A DNA stretch of 64,000 bases from Macrocystis pyrifera (GCA_031763025.1 JASSKH010000003.1:3384501-3448500), one strand, 5' to 3'. Numbered from the stretch's first letter, positions 21,822 through 33,429 are shown. The notes: generated by a model from the letters alone, not told the origin. Made by a program: numbers and translations.

Positions 21822-22142
21822 CTTACTCTGAGCCGGGTAGTTGGTCCGACTTTTCACCCCTCTCGCTGAGTGGTGAACACCTCAGTTCTCGCCGGGGTGC
21901 GATCGTTTCTCAGCGATCGTTTTCTCTTGACAGCGAACGGTAAGAATGCTATTAATAGAAGGCGAGCATGATATTTTCGGAAGGAAGGCGGTCGACCAGA
22001 TCTTCTCCGAAAACACCTTTGTTGGGTTCTTGTTCGGTATATTGGCATCCTTAACCTTCTCCGCCGTTCTGGAAGCACCGAGCGCTGAAAACCGATCGCA
22101 TCCCTGTCCGGAGTCAGTGCTCTTTACGGTAGCCCTATCCCA
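21822..22142 (+). repeat. Family M, second diverged copy
   Basis: GCTTACTCTGAGCCGGGTAG parallels ACTTACCCTGAGTTGGGTAC of the first copy and is followed by a diverged A/B-box region (CTCGCTGAGTGG, GGGGTGCGATCG). The 3' half (CGCTGAAAACCGATCGCATCCC, CTCTTTACGGTAGC) recurs at 46.2 kb. Confidence 0.5.
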
Positions 22143-22268
22143 GGCACTTTGGGGGACTCGAGGTCGCCACGGGCGATCGCGCTCTGCAATGCATGTTTTT
22201 GTGGTGGCGTTTTTCCAGAGTAACTCAGGCAGCTCTATGGCCAGCCTTGGTCAATGCAACCTCCCAAC

Positions 22269-22330
22269 GACATGCAGGAATAAAATTGCCGGCATGCAGT
22301 TGCCGACATGCAGGAATAAAATTGCCGGAG
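22269..22330 (+). repeat. Two direct repeats of about 25 bp
   Basis: CGACATGCAGGAATAAAATTGCCGG occurs twice, 35 bp apart, at the end of the E element. Confidence 0.85.
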
Positions 22331-22403
22331 GGGTCCTTCATTCAGGGCGATTCCTGAATGATCAGGGTGTGAGATATACAAAGCGATGCTTGCATGTGTC
22401 TGG

Positions 22404-22404
<1 letters not shown>

Positions 22405-22434
<30 letters not shown>
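22405..22434 (+). repeat. Poly-G run of 30
   Basis: 30 uninterrupted G, directly readable. Confidence 0.95.
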
Positions 22435-22436
<2 letters not shown>

Positions 22437-23978
22437 AGAAGACTCATGCCTGTGAAATTATGGCTTGTTCAGAAGATGATGCAGAATAATAGTCCTTGCG
22501 AGTTGAGCTCGAAGGTTATGGTATATTATGCCAGTGCCAGGTAAACCGCAAGGCGTGTTTGGGTTCACACAGGGATGCACTCGTTTTTCGGCGCTCTCCT
22601 TTGCCAGAAGCCAGAACGGGCAGGTTTCCCATTCTGAGCAAGGCGTTTTCGGGGATATCTGATGGAGAGCCTTCCGAACACGTTATGTTGGGCTTTACTG
22701 CAAGCACTCTTACCGCCGTCGAGAGAACGAGATATGATCGCGCGATCGCATCTCTGCTATTCGAACGCAAGGCTCTTTACTGTATTTGTATCACCTACCA
22801 CGCGGTCAAAAATACGTGCACCATTTGGATTGAATATTGAAATAGAATGTGTGGTTTTATTTCAGGACTTAATGGTGCTACAAGTAGTTACTCTGAGGTA
22901 AAGTGAAAGAACGTTAACAATGTCCGTGCGCCAACACAGCGCACAACGTACACCCGCACGCCGCACACCGCAGACTTTCGTGTGTATACACGGTGATTGG
23001 ATTGTAATCCTTCACATTTTTGCGTGGTGACGTACTGCTATATCGCGTATATTTGTACGACGAATGATGTGCCTCGAAGTGTATGTAATGGTCCGTAGCA
23101 TATCCTTACGTAAATATGTGTGTGCCGCTGCTTTGTTTCAGCGTATACTGCTGTGGAGCGTACCGTGTCACGTGATACCATGATTGCAAACCGGCAAGAT
23201 ACTCTTAAAACACAAACCCCTCGGACCTCGAACGCATTCCCAAGCTGACGTGATCGACACCGGTGATAGTTAAATCAAACGCCGAGCGATGCGTCTATGG
23301 GAAAGACCCGGGAGCTCGGCGTGAGGTCAAAGTGTGATAGTATAGTGGCCCCGTGGGGTCAACGTCTGATAGTGACCCCTGCCGGCGGCTAATTTTCCTC
23401 CCAGGGTTGATATGGCGGGTTCAGGTCCTGGCGGGATCAGGGTGTCAAGCGGGAGCAGGGTGAGGTACTACAGTAACTACCGCAAAACTTTATATTAGAC
23501 TCGTCCTGCATCTAGGTGTTGTTGTCATCTTGAAGCCGCGTGCAACGTCTACCTTGTCCCTCCCGAAGCCTTCCTTCAGCACGTAATTTTTTCGAGTGCA
23601 TTCATGCACTTTATACAAAATTGTGTACAATATACAAGGTTCCCCTTCGGGATGTGGGTAACATGAAATCCCGGGGGCGTCGCAAGGCGAAGAGGGAGTC
23701 ACAGGTAACACCCGTGTAGCTGGTCTTGGTGGAAACGGGAGCCATTGGCTAGGGTATTGCTTGAAGGAAAGAGAACAGTATTAGTAGTCGGCAGGAACTG
23801 AGTACTACTCTTTCTGTGGTGAATACTACACCAGGCACGCGATACTTTGGGTTGACTACTATACCGTCACTATACACCTACTACTACGCAGATAGATGTA
23901 GTGCCGGTAGAAGCAGCATGCACTCTGCAAAATACTACCTGGTACACAACTACCGCGACTACAAGTACTAACTATACT
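22435..23978. other. Non-coding; includes a family M relative
   Basis: 22640-22790 resembles the 3' half of family M (GAGAGCCTTCCGAA, GATCGCGCGATCGCATC, AGGCTCTTTACTGTA). The remainder shows no gene. A TACCTGGTA word is near 23937. Confidence 0.5.
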
Positions 23979-24070
23979 ATTACGGGGGACCTACGGTACG
24001 CACGAAAACCTTTATATTTCGCTATTTTTACTAAAAATATTTGGTCCTATTTACTATGCCCCCCCGTAAT
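23979..24070 (-). mobile_element. Family A MITE, copy A3, deleted
   Basis: The left arm jumps from TTACGGGGG to ACCTACGGTACGCACG, missing the CATAGTAAATAGG segment. The right arm is nearly complete (GGTCCTATTTACTATG, then CCCCCCCGTAAT). Confidence 0.85.
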
Positions 24071-25479
24071 ACTACAGTAAGTACTACTGCTGACCAAACG
24101 CTCAAACAATAAATACACAGACAACCTCATGGGTGAACAGAGAGGTGAAATAACCACGCGGTACCATGGGTTGGGGCGTGACTACTGTACTGTTACTATA
24201 ATATACGCCACCACCAGCAATACGTGTTAGTAGATGCAGTACAGGTAGAAGCAGCGTGAATAAATCCCACACTACTATACCTACTACTAACACTACTACT
24301 GCTCCTGTAATGCTAAAAGTTCCATACAACGGCGACGTAGCATGCAAGCGACACCACCACTACGCAGATGTACTGTAGTAAAGGTAGAACCAGCATGCAC
24401 GCTACAAACTACTATCCTACTACGACTACTAATGATTTTGCTTCTGAAGTGGGAGCCCGTTCCCTGAGTTGCTTGCTGGGTCACGCGACTTTGACCACCT
24501 AGAGCATGTGCCACGGAGCCCGGCCAGAGCCAACGCTTGCACCGTACTGTGCACGCCGCCCCCCTGCAGGCCCCGCAGCAGGAAGCGAGATGTCGTTGAC
24601 TTGAACGCCCGGGGGTATCGCAAGTTGAAATTGGGGGGAGCAGCATCATCGTCATTCATCCCAATTTACTCCGAGTACCGCTGTATACCACGGTACTGCT
24701 GTGTGACAGGACGAGGTTGGACGACGTGTGCTGTATTTAAATGTACTGCTGTTGTCTCCTGGTGAACACTGCACACACACACTATACGAACACCGCTGTT
24801 GTACTGCTGCTGCTGCTGTTGTAGGGCGCACCGTGGCTGCGCATTGCTTTTGAAATACGGAGGAAGTGTGGGTTCATACGAATCGTCGACCGGCCCCTGC
24901 GCAGCATCCTATTAATTGCACCTTTCTCGAGATTCATGTATGTGTTCGTTCCTACTTCCTAGGTCGACAGGAATCACGGCCCACGCATACATAAAAAATG
25001 CGCTATCCGTGACCGCCACGAAAGGGAGAGCCTGATGAACGACTGTTGCTGTGCTGCGGCTGCCTCTGTGGAGAGCTCGAGGGACGGTGTGATCAGACAT
25101 AATACAGCAGCAGCCAGCTGCAAGCAGCAGACAAAAATCTTTAAACTTATGGAGTCTCTGTTGTCCTGCTTGGCTCTAGGAGGTCGGAATGACTCCCCGT
25201 AGTTATTTGCCAGAATTCTCGACTTCGGAGGCCCAGAGCACGCGCCACGGACCTCGACCGGGGCTCGCATTTGCGCCGTGGTGTACACGCGGGCTCCCTC
25301 CCTGTGTGCCACACAGCCTAGAGTGCGAGAGACGACCCGCGGCCGGACGAGAAAAGTAAAGTATTCCGAAAAAAAAGTCAATTTGGTACACAAAGCAAAA
25401 TACTCCGAAGGCGTTTTCCATGAGCTGGCGCTCCAGCGATTACATACGGGGTGTATCGTATTTGTTGTGGTGTGCTACT
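24071..25479. other. Non-coding with a two-copy diverged repeat (family J)
   Basis: About 24482-24580 and 25222-25318 are similar: CGACTTTGACCACCTAGAGC resembles CGACTTCGGAGGCCCAGAGC, and both continue with GTGCCACGG/GCGCCACGG and CACGC/CACGCGGGCTCC blocks. Open frames cross both but no family is recognised. A CTACTACTA-rich stretch covers 24270-24430. Confidence 0.4.
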
Positions 25480-25596
25480 ATTACGGGGAACCATAGTAAA
25501 TAGGACCATAATTTGTCATTAAAAATAAGTAAATATATACTGGTAGGTTTTTATGTATACCGTAGGTCCTACCAGTATTAACTATGGACCCCTAAT
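25480..25596 (+). mobile_element. Family A MITE, copy A4
   Basis: Left arm CCATAGTAAATAGGACC, right arm TATTAACTATGGACC: the two arms belong to different arm types. The right end reads CCCCTAAT. A small internal gain TACTGGTAGG/CCTACCAGTA adds a second inverted pair. Confidence 0.85.
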
Positions 25597-26064
25597 ACAT
25601 GATATTCACCTGATATGATGGCAGACGAGCATTCTTGATGGCAGTCTCCGCCCTCCGCGTACGCCTGAGAATTTGGGTGCATGGTGTTGTAATTTTGTGG
25701 ATACGTGCCAGTGTACCATCGGAAGTTGTACTTGGGGCTGCTGTACGAGTCGTACGTCCCGCTTCACTGCTGGCTGAGCCTATCTTGTGGCACACCAGGT
25801 ACCTGGTGTGTCTCAGCTCTACGTGTTGTTGTGGGTGTTATTAATATCAATTGTGCTGCTGTCGTTGCTGTTGTTTACCTCTAGTGCATGCTACGATAGG
25901 AGTGCGCCTGACTTTTTTTTTGACATTTTCTGAGGGTCCTCACATGAGGAGAATTATATCTCCAAAAAAAAATGCTTTTCGAAAATTGTCAGCTTAACCT
26001 GATGAACAAACCCGTATGGCCGAAAGTACGAGGTCTAAATCAAAACATGTCTCGGTTCATAAAT
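25597..26064. other. Non-coding, nothing recognised
   Basis: Contains the exact palindrome CACCAGGTACCTGGTG near 25793. Confidence 0.5.
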
Positions 26065-26170
26065 ATTACAGGGGGCCATAGTAAATAGGACTACGGTACA
26101 CACAAAAACCTATATATTTACCTTTTTTACTACCGGATATTTCGTCCTATTTACTATGGTCCCCCGTAAT
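26065..26170 (-). mobile_element. Family A MITE, copy A5
   Basis: Complete copy with TTACAGGGGGCC at the left end and CCCCCGTAAT at the right; core in the CTACGGTACACAC orientation. Confidence 0.9.
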
Positions 26171-26686
26171 AGCATGGACAAAAAAGTGCCACCTCTGCCG
26201 TAGAGCGCATCCACTCTGGTCGGAAATATAAGCAACGTTTGGCAGAGCTGTGAGTCGGCACGGCTTCAGACACCAACTACCTGGTAATTATTAATCGGAC
26301 TACGTAGTAGGTAGCTGTTCGCCGGAGGTGCCGACTAGTCAACTTGATGGGTTCCCATATTGTAGGTAGGAGTGTTGAATGCGGGGGACATTTGTTTTTT
26401 TTTTTTTTTTTGGGGGGGGGGCGGAGCCCCCTCAGCCGCGCGAGAGAGAGCTGGTTTTGGCTCACGTGCTCAAGTCGGCAAGTCGCGGCTTCCGGCCATC
26501 AGCTGGCTGGCTTTCGTTTCACCAGACGACTTGCCGACTAAAGTCAGTTCGTCGGCTGTCGGCACCTGCTGATTGGCTGTTGGTCGTGAAATCCCCGCCG
26601 ACTGACTCAAAAAGGTTCTACCTTTGGGATTTGTGATGTGAATATCAAACGGGGCTTTACTACTGCGACCCATCGTAGGACCCCTC
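26171..26686. other. Non-coding; T and G runs
   Basis: A T run joined to a G run lies at about 26395-26421. CCGACTAGTC and repeated GTCGGCAAGTCG/CTTGCCGACT words surround it. No gene is recognised. Confidence 0.5.
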
Positions 26687-26792
26687 TTACGGAGGACCCT
26701 AGTAAATAGGACCAAATGTTGTTAGCAAAAATAGGTACATATATAGGTTTTGATGTATACCATAGGTCCTATTAACTATGGATCCCCGTAAT
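26687..26792 (+). mobile_element. Family A MITE, copy A6
   Basis: Left end TTACGGAGGACCCTAGTAAATAGGACC, right end CCTATTAACTATGGATCC; mixed arm types as in A4 and A11. Confidence 0.88.
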
Positions 26793-26809
26793 AGTTGCTG
26801 GCGGCCGTG

Positions 26810-26894
26810 ACAATTAGAACCCACATCGGGCCCGAAAACCATGCACCCCGGTATGTTTACATGTGCACACACCATGTTTGGTTGGTTCTGATGA
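26810..26894. mobile_element. Family B element next to A6
   Basis: Contains AATTAGAACCCACATCGGG and, inverted, TTGGTTGGTTCTGATGA. The core resembles the copies at 47681 and 55290 (GGGCCCGAAAACCATGCACCCC, TTTACATGTGCACACACCATG). Confidence 0.6.
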
Positions 26895-27036
26895 CTATAT
26901 GTCCTCAAATTTAAGGACCGTTTGTGTTGTGATCATTGATGCACGAAGTGTGCTTATATTTTGGAGCAGAGTTGTACTCTTTTTTTTTTGTTACGGAGAG
27001 ATGATGACGAATCTGTCTGCATGACGATGACGTATT

Positions 27037-27143
27037 ATTACGGGGGTCCATAGTTAACGGGACCAAATTTTGTTAGTAAAAATAGGTAAATATATAGGTT
27101 TTTATCTATACCATAGGTCGTGTTAACTATGGACCCCCGTAAT
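27037..27143 (+). mobile_element. Family A MITE, copy A7 (GTTAAC arm type)
   Basis: Both arms carry GTTAAC (CCATAGTTAACGGGACC and GTGTTAACTATGGACC) instead of GTAAAT. Confidence 0.92.
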
Positions 27144-27544
27144 AGTAGTGGGCGACAGACGCCAAGAAAGCGCTGCTGGGTTGTAGGGGGGTGCTGTGTT
27201 TGCAGCAGTCGTGTCGCACCTGTGTGATACAAACACTTGGGAGAGCCGCACATACAAGCATGATCTATCCACTATACTGGTGTTGCTCGCTCATGTTCTC
27301 GCCCACACCAAGCTATTGGTAAGGCCACACACACTTTTCATTTTTGTGGTCGCTACGTACATGGCTGGCTGGATTAACACGTTCCCCGTTAAAGAATACC
27401 GGGCAGGATGTTGCTTTTCTGGTACCTGGTATACGGGTACGTACGTGGTACATGTATAATATTTTGGACTGGTATCTACTTATGATACTGCTATATATCA
27501 TACCAGGTTACGTATGTATTTACACTGCAACACGCGAGATAACC

Positions 27545-27715
27545 CCACCCCACGGGGGTAAGGTGAAATTCCGGGCCGTTTTTTCCGACTGCACAAGGGG
27601 CACGCACTCGACGAAAATGGCGGCGGCTTTGGGAGGAACTCGTCGAGATATTTCGTGACACGCATCTCTCGGCGTTTGCAGCTCTCTCGCCCCATTGTCG
27701 ATAGAATCAGCATGG
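27545..27715 (+). repeat. Family H element, diverged copy
   Basis: The left end ATAACCCCACCCCACGGGGG and the internal AAAATGGCGGCGGCTTTGGG and CTCGGCGTTTGCAGCTC match the H pattern (compare 41252-41420). The right end is unclear. Confidence 0.4.
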
Positions 27716-28904
27716 AAAAAATAAAAGTGTTGTCCTCCTGTGCGTTACGCACGTACGCACGGTATCCATTTAGTATCCCCTGTCTACTTGCGTCGACCAC
27801 GGCAGTGTGTATCAACATGATACAACCGGAACGTGTGTGTACGTATTAAGAGAAGCGAAAACATAACACGGAATTCGGAGGGCGTATACATACACGTGTG
27901 ACCTTTTGGTTCGGGACAATACATGGGTTGGCCAGTGTTCCGGCCCGTGGGCTATTGTTTTTGGCTGGGCCGGCCCGTGTAGACCTCGGGTGTCATTGGC
28001 CTCGCGAAAAATGGCTGCCAATGTCATGAGCAAGGCCAGGCCAGGCCGGGCCGGGCCTCGGATAAAAAAAAACAAACGATACGCCGAGCCGGGCCGGGCC
28101 GACAGTTGGCAGTGTGCTGTAATTCACCGCCGTGTCGCATCGGTACTTGCTCGTGGTTGGGGCTTGTGCCACACTGATGGCAAAACACTGGCTCGGTCCT
28201 TGGCGATCTGTGCCCGCTACTTACTACCCGGTACACCAAATGCATGAATGATGATACAGCAGCCCCTTCTCCGCGAGGATATATTGCATGTAGATGTGTG
28301 GCGGCGCGCTTGACGATGTCGAAGGCGACTGCTGTCTGTAGCTGTGGCTCGCCTGTGGCCGCAGGCGATGGCGCGTTCGACTCGCTCATCGCGGATCAAA
28401 CCCGCACGCGCCCTTGTGTATGCGTCACGCTTCGTACTCGTACTCGTACACGTACCAGGTAAAATATACGACACGTATATTCCGCCCAAAATGTACGCCC
28501 GAAAGATGCAAGGTGTATGGTCAAGAGACAGCAAGTGGTCATAGTATTATGCCACATATCGGATAGATACAGGAAGATAAAAAGCGAAGCGATGACACGC
28601 AGTATATGTGGGATATAACATACGATGAGGATCGCAAAATACAAATAAAGGCGAAAAGTATAAAGTAATCAACTAACTGCTGTTGTTGTAAAAGACCTAC
28701 GATAGTATGCAACTTTGGGTCAATCTTTTTGCGAGTACCGAAACGTGCGACGAGGATCGCAAAGCGTTTCTTAGTTATATTCGAGGTCCAATTTACGGTG
28801 GGTGGCGTCGCTCGCTGCGTTGTAAATCCTTAATTTTAGCGAGCCTGAATTATTTATTTTCCGAATTCGGAGAGACGAAATGTGTACCGCGTACGGAGAC
28901 CTAC
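27716..28904. other. Non-coding; GGCCGGGCC-rich stretch
   Basis: 27940-28105 is rich in GGCCGGGCC and GGCCAGGCC words. Short frames at 28244-28462 show no family. TACCAGGTA is near 28453. Confidence 0.5.
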
Positions 28905-29060
28905 AATTATGACAATGGGAACGCGAAGTTTGAAAGTTTTCTCTGAAAAATATTGCTTCCCGAAAACAGCCGAAGATATTCTCGTACTGCCGCTGTTTGG
29001 AAAAAAGGAAAAAAAAAAATGGTTGATTTGTTTTTCTCGCTGCAAAATTGTCAACACGCT
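28905..29060 (+). repeat. Family L repeat, copy 1
   Basis: AACGCGAAGT, AAAAATATTGCTT, CAGCCG-AGAT, TCTCGTAC-GCCGCTGT and then an A-rich run recur in order at 63834-63990. The A-rich downstream end would suit a retroposed 3' end. It is unidentified. Confidence 0.5.
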
Positions 29061-29734
29061 GATAAATATCAGCTCGTGCGGCGATAGATCTTCGATCTCG
29101 ACATAGGCTCAGCCCACGGTCAACCCGCTTGGTGTCGGGCAAGGCCAACGAGTGTAGATGACGGCCTCGAAGATATCAGGTGGACCCATGGTCTAGGGGG
29201 CGAGAGCTTGCCGGAGACGTCCTACGCTCTTCTCCCGAACCTGAAAAAAAATCCTATATTGTGCCTCTCGTGCGTCTCGACTCGGATCGAGAACTTTTTG
29301 TAATTAGTTTTGTACACACCAGCGATCATTTTTTTTATCATACGCCTGACCAGCGCCCGCCAAATATTACTGGCCATTGTGTAACGTGTTCACCCTAGGG
29401 TGGGTCGGCGCCCCTGACGAGCGCACTCCGTCCATACTTCATGAACCAGTCGTTTGTTTTGTAGATCGAAGACTCGGAATCTCGCCGCTTCGAACTAAAC
29501 TTGCACATGAGTTTTTCTGAAGCCGATCTTGGCCCAACATGAGCCCTAGAATTGTATTTTTTGGGGTTTCCCAAATGTTTGGAACTTTCGGTTTGAAGAA
29601 TCGTGCTCCCAGCAAGCTGTGCCTGAAAATTCCTGGCGGGTATATTTGAGATTCAAACATTTTATGGAAACTTGGTGTTTCCATTTGCATAGGTCGAAGA
29701 CACCCTCGGCCAATTTCTAAGGAAATTTTCTTGG
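29061..29734. other. Non-coding, nothing recognised
   Basis: A long minus-strand frame at 29439-29963 crosses an H copy and A8 and has no domain signature. Confidence 0.5.
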
Positions 29735-29915
29735 CAACATGCAGAGTGCCGAAACGCCGAGCGAGCGATTCGTCTATGGACTGAGATCTCGACAAGACAT
29801 TTCCAGCATCACTCTTTTTGGTCGTGCGTGCCCCCCCCCCACCTTGTTTCTGTGGAGAAAATCGGGGCTTGGAAAATCCCGTCCGAGAGGGAGAGGGGGG
29901 TGTGCAATTTTTCTT
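29735..29915 (-). repeat. Family H element, partial
   Basis: The right end GAGAAAATCGGGGCTTGGAAAATCCCGTCCGAGAGGG with GGGGGGTGTGCAAT matches the inverted form of the H left end. The 12-C run at about 29829-29840 is internal. Confidence 0.45.
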
Positions 29916-29925
29916 GCGTGTTGTA

Positions 29926-30031
29926 TTTACGGGGGACCATTGTAAATAGGACCTACGGTACACACAAGAATCTACATATTTCCCTATTTTTACTCACAAT
30001 ATTTGGTCCTATTTACTATGGCCTTCCGTAA
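29926..30031 (-). mobile_element. Family A MITE, copy A8
   Basis: Left end TTTACGGGGGACCATTGTAAATAGGACC; right end CTATGGCCTTCCGTAAG, mildly eroded at both tips. Confidence 0.88.
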
Positions 30032-30236
30032 GAGTACTGCACACGGTACATCAGTGTGCCTCCTGGCTACCGTATCACACTGGCGGTAGGATAACACACA
30101 CCCTCGGATGAATTTCCAAGCCTATTTTTTCTCGACAACGGGATGAATCGTACGAACGCCGGGCGACGACCCGCTTATGGAAGTATATACATCGGTTCTG
30201 CAGGGTACTCGCAGGCGTATACCGGCGGTAATTACC

Positions 30237-30480
30237 CTCTGTATTACTCTACAGACGCGCCACAGAACGTTCTGTGGCCGCAGCGCCACCATACTCTGTA
30301 CTTCTGTGAGTCCTGTTACCGTCGCGCCAACACTTCTGTGAGTTCTGTAGCAGTTCCGGTACCCTACAGAGATTACCCTGAGACTACAGAGATTACCCTG
30401 AGAGTTCTGTACCAGATCCAATACCCTACAGAGATTACCCTTACCCTACAGTTCTGTACACCCGCGGCAACAATACCCGC
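30237..30480 (+). repeat. Complex repeat block 1 (ACAGAGATTACCC units)
   Basis: CTACAGAGATTACCCTGAGA and CTTCTGTGAGTYCTGT words recur several times. It shares all its words with block 2 at 31296-31715. Open frames across it only reflect the repeats. Confidence 0.8.
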
Positions 30481-31295
30481 GGTACGGGTAAACATTTGTG
30501 CACTTCTAATTCCCCTCCACCCTCCGCAATTGTGATTACCCCGCGGGTAGGCTGACGTCACCTCCGTGAACCAAACTTGAAGCTATCTTCACGTTCACAG
30601 AAGAGAACCCTGACCCTCACTCACTACCCGACACGTATGTAACACGCCACACGAACAGCACGCGGTATCTGTCTGAGAGGGCACATGCGCGCAGACAGCC
30701 CCCAGCAGTTCATCCACGCCAGAAGCCGCGGGCGAGTCGCACGCGGCGGAGGCAGGTGCAGGCGAAGGTGGCGCGGGCGAGGGACAGGAAGGTTCTGAAC
30801 CATGTCGGATGAGAACGGTTTTGCCATTGCCTGTTGGCGTGTGGTAGTAGTCGTGGGGGGGCGCACCGCTATTTCCTGTAAACTCTGTTTCCTTCCTATT
30901 TTTAAAGTTTGGTTTCTGTTCAGGAGCAGTAGTTGATTTTATTTTATTTTCGTCGTTTATTTGTTTTTTTTCTCTGGGAAGTCAGGAGGGGGGGGGGGGG
31001 GGCAGGGTAGGATCGTTGACGGACAAGCAAAAGCTGAAAAACTTGGCATTTCTTTTTGGGAGAATTATAATTATAATTATCGTTTAATTTGCCGACTGTC
31101 TTCCGCGTTTTCAACTGGGAAGTACTGAGAAGTTGAGGTCTGGGATACGGTGGATAGCAGGGTCCGCACGAGCTGCGCACTCGACAATCTATCTTAGTCT
31201 CTCATACAACCGAGTCAAATCCAAGGCACAAAAGTGGTGAGTACAGAGACCGCGCGGGTATACCGGGGGTAGGTGCCATCTGTCGTTACCCAACA
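30481..31295. other. Non-coding between the two repeat blocks
   Basis: Contains a 14-G run at about 30990-31003 and an ATTATAATTATAATTAT stretch near 31063. No gene is recognised. Confidence 0.5.
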
Positions 31296-31715
31296 GACGA
31301 CTTCTGTGAGTCCTGTGACCGTCGCGCCACAATGCACCACACTTCTGTGAGTTCTGTAGCAGTTCCGGTACGCTACAGAGATTACCCTGAGAGCTCTGTA
31401 TACAATACCCTACACTTCTGTGCGTTCTGTGAACGTTGCGCCACAATACCCTACACTTCTGTGAGTTCTGTGACGGTCGTGCCACAAAACCCTACACTTC
31501 TGTGAGCTCTGTAGCAGTTCCGGCACCCTACAGAGATTACCCTGAGAGATCTGTAGCAGATCCGGTACCCTACAGAGACTACCCTGAGAGCTCTGTATAC
31601 AATACCCTACACTTCTGTGAGTTCTGTAACAGATCCGGTACCCTACAGAGATTACCCTCCGGTTCTGTAACAGATCCAATACCCTACAGAGATTACCCTT
31701 ACCCTACAGAACCTA
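31296..31715 (+). repeat. Complex repeat block 2 (CTTCTGTGAG / CTACAGAGATTACCC units)
   Basis: At least five CTACAGAGAYTACCC words and six ACTTCTGTGAG-like words alternate with TCTGTAGCAGWTCCGG. ACAGAG and CTCTGT give the units internal dyad symmetry. Confidence 0.85.
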
Positions 31716-32631
31716 CCCGTGGAAAATCTTTCAACAGTATATCTCCACGATATTTTGCCCAAAGCCGTCATTTTCGTTGGGTGCGGCCCTCCTTCCTGGG
31801 TTTTGGAGCAATCTACTCTGAAGGTCGTAGTAGAACACACCACTCATTCGAGATTTGATCTGATTGGCTTAGGGTTGCTCTGATTGGCCCAGGGTCAGGG
31901 TTGGGGGTTTGGGGTTAGTTCTATTCGTTTCCTTCACAGGAGTGTATGTCAACCAATTTGTCGGAAAAATGGTAGCTAACCCTCCGCAAAGCCTCGTTTT
32001 TCGTCGGGTGCGCCCCCCGTAGGACATGTTTTGAGAGAAAACCGGCTACAGCAGTCTCAGTTGCACTCGTCCGACGGGGTGTGTCATCTTCTCAGACGTG
32101 TTGTCGTACGGTACTGGCATCGAAGTTATCGCCTACCAGTATGATGTTGTCGACGCCGTCATCTGTGTCCCCGAGGTTGGGTTGCGTCGAACCGCGACGT
32201 GTGCCGACAAACAGCCTATAATGATACACATTCTGGTAGCCTATCTTCATCAAATATGCTTTACCTGGTATACGGCAGTAGCGGTGGTCCTTCTATAGTA
32301 GTGGCGGTTACTCGCTATATATAGTGCCTGTGGAATCGCTTGGTACTAATGGGATGGGATTCACCAGTGTGGTAGTGTGCGGAGTAAATAGTGCCGGTTG
32401 GCGCTAAAACTATAATGCCGGTATTGTTGGCTGGCGCATACCGGCAACATAAAGAAGGACCACTACTGCTGTATCTCTCTGGCCGTAAGGGGCTAAATAT
32501 ATGCCTGATGAAAATTGTTGTAGAAGTACCAGTATGGCCGGAAATGTAATGTATGTTTGATGTTACCAACAGATTCCAAACGGGCGTTATATTTTGGGTC
32601 AGAGGGGTGCTGCTGTACAGCACAGCACGCC
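31716..32631. other. Non-coding; H and G fragments
   Basis: 31740-31815 and 31965-32025 hold H-like words (AAAGCCGTCATTTTCGTTGGGTGCG; AAAGCCTCGTTTTTCGTCGGGTGCG). 32470-32555 resembles a decayed G element (CTCTCTGGCCGTAAGG ... GGCCGGAAATGTAA). TACCTGGTA is near 32266. Confidence 0.45.
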
Positions 32632-32633
32632 AG

Positions 32634-32815
32634 GTAACACATACCCTGGGACGAAGTTTGGAGCCGATATTCTCCCAAACAAGGGGGGGAGGGCACACGC
32701 AACGATCAAGTGCATGTCACCTTGGGAACATTCTGTCGAGAATCACACATCGGCTGGCACGGTTTTTTCGAGTCCGAGTTCCTCCGAGACTAGGAGGGCT
32801 CGGGGCACACAACGA
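32634..32815 (+). repeat. Family H element, copy with clear left end
   Basis: GTAACACATACCCTGGGACGAAG and GGAGCCGATATTCTCC match the H left end at 35536. The right border is vague. Confidence 0.4.
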
Positions 32816-33017
32816 AAATTGTGGCAGCGGTAATATGCCCGACTCTGGCGGCCTCGCTGGTTGTGTTTGTTATCTTGTGCGAGAACAATCCGCTCTTTTG
32901 CAACGCCAAAGTTCCGACTACAGACTATCACTGTGTGGAAAGGTAAGTACCTCTTGGTCTTCATATTACTGTATGAACGCTCCTAAAATTCCGCCCAAAG
33001 TGGTATTGTGCGCACCT
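32816..33017. other. Non-coding; G fragment at the end
   Basis: CTTCATATTACTGTATGAACGCTCC and AAATTCCGCCCAAAGTGGTA (32957-33007) resemble the right half of family G. Confidence 0.4.
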
Positions 33018-33123
33018 ATACGGGGGACCATAGTAAATAAGACCAAGTATTTTTAGTAAAAATAGGGAAATATATAGGTTTTTGTGTGTACCGGAGGTCC
33101 TATTTACTTTGGTCCCCCGTACT
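33018..33123 (+). mobile_element. Family A MITE, copy A9
   Basis: Starts TACGGGGGACCATAGTAAATAAGACC and ends GGTCCCCCGTACT; complete apart from the outermost bases. Confidence 0.9.
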
Positions 33124-33197
33124 ACTGATGCGTATGGGTGAATCTGTGTCTTCCCCCTCACGGGAAAGGAGAATCCACACCTTGGATATATCATCTA

Positions 33198-33375
33198 CAT
33201 ATGGTCTAACTCTTTCAGGGCAGATATATGATCTATTTCGATCTGTATGATCTAGCTCATTTTGCCGGGTGGGAGCCGTACAACTTCATGGGGCTTGGAC
33301 ATTTTTTCAGGGTTGGATCTCTACTAAACAGATCATCCTGTACATAATCGCATAACGGCAGGTTGGGATCTATAG
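33198..33375 (+). repeat. Family F fragment
   Basis: GGGCAGATATATGATCTATTTCGATC and TAGCTCATTTTGCCGGGTGGGAGCC match the 40.7-kb and 60.6-kb copies. Confidence 0.5.
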
Positions 33376-33429
33376 ATGATGTTCTACTGCTGTAGAGGTA
33401 CCTTTCGGGCATTTGGAAGAACCACAGCG

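Larger units (their letters stand above)
21343..22295 (-). repeat. Family E element split by a 680-bp insertion
   Basis: The E parts are 21343-21462 (GTCTTGCACGTCAACCAG, CCCGACCCGAG) and about 22143-22295 (GGGGGACTCGAGGTCG, GTGGTGGCGTTTTTCCAG, GCCAGCCTTGGTCAATG). The block between them, absent from other E copies, holds family M sequences and a family G element, giving the order E oldest, M later. Confidence 0.6.

Noticed and set aside
30143-30535. Open frames with repeated VPYRDYPE-type peptides here and at 31436-31858
   Set aside because: The peptide repeats follow exactly from the ACAGAGATTACCC DNA repeats. Both strands are open, and there is no start context or splice support.
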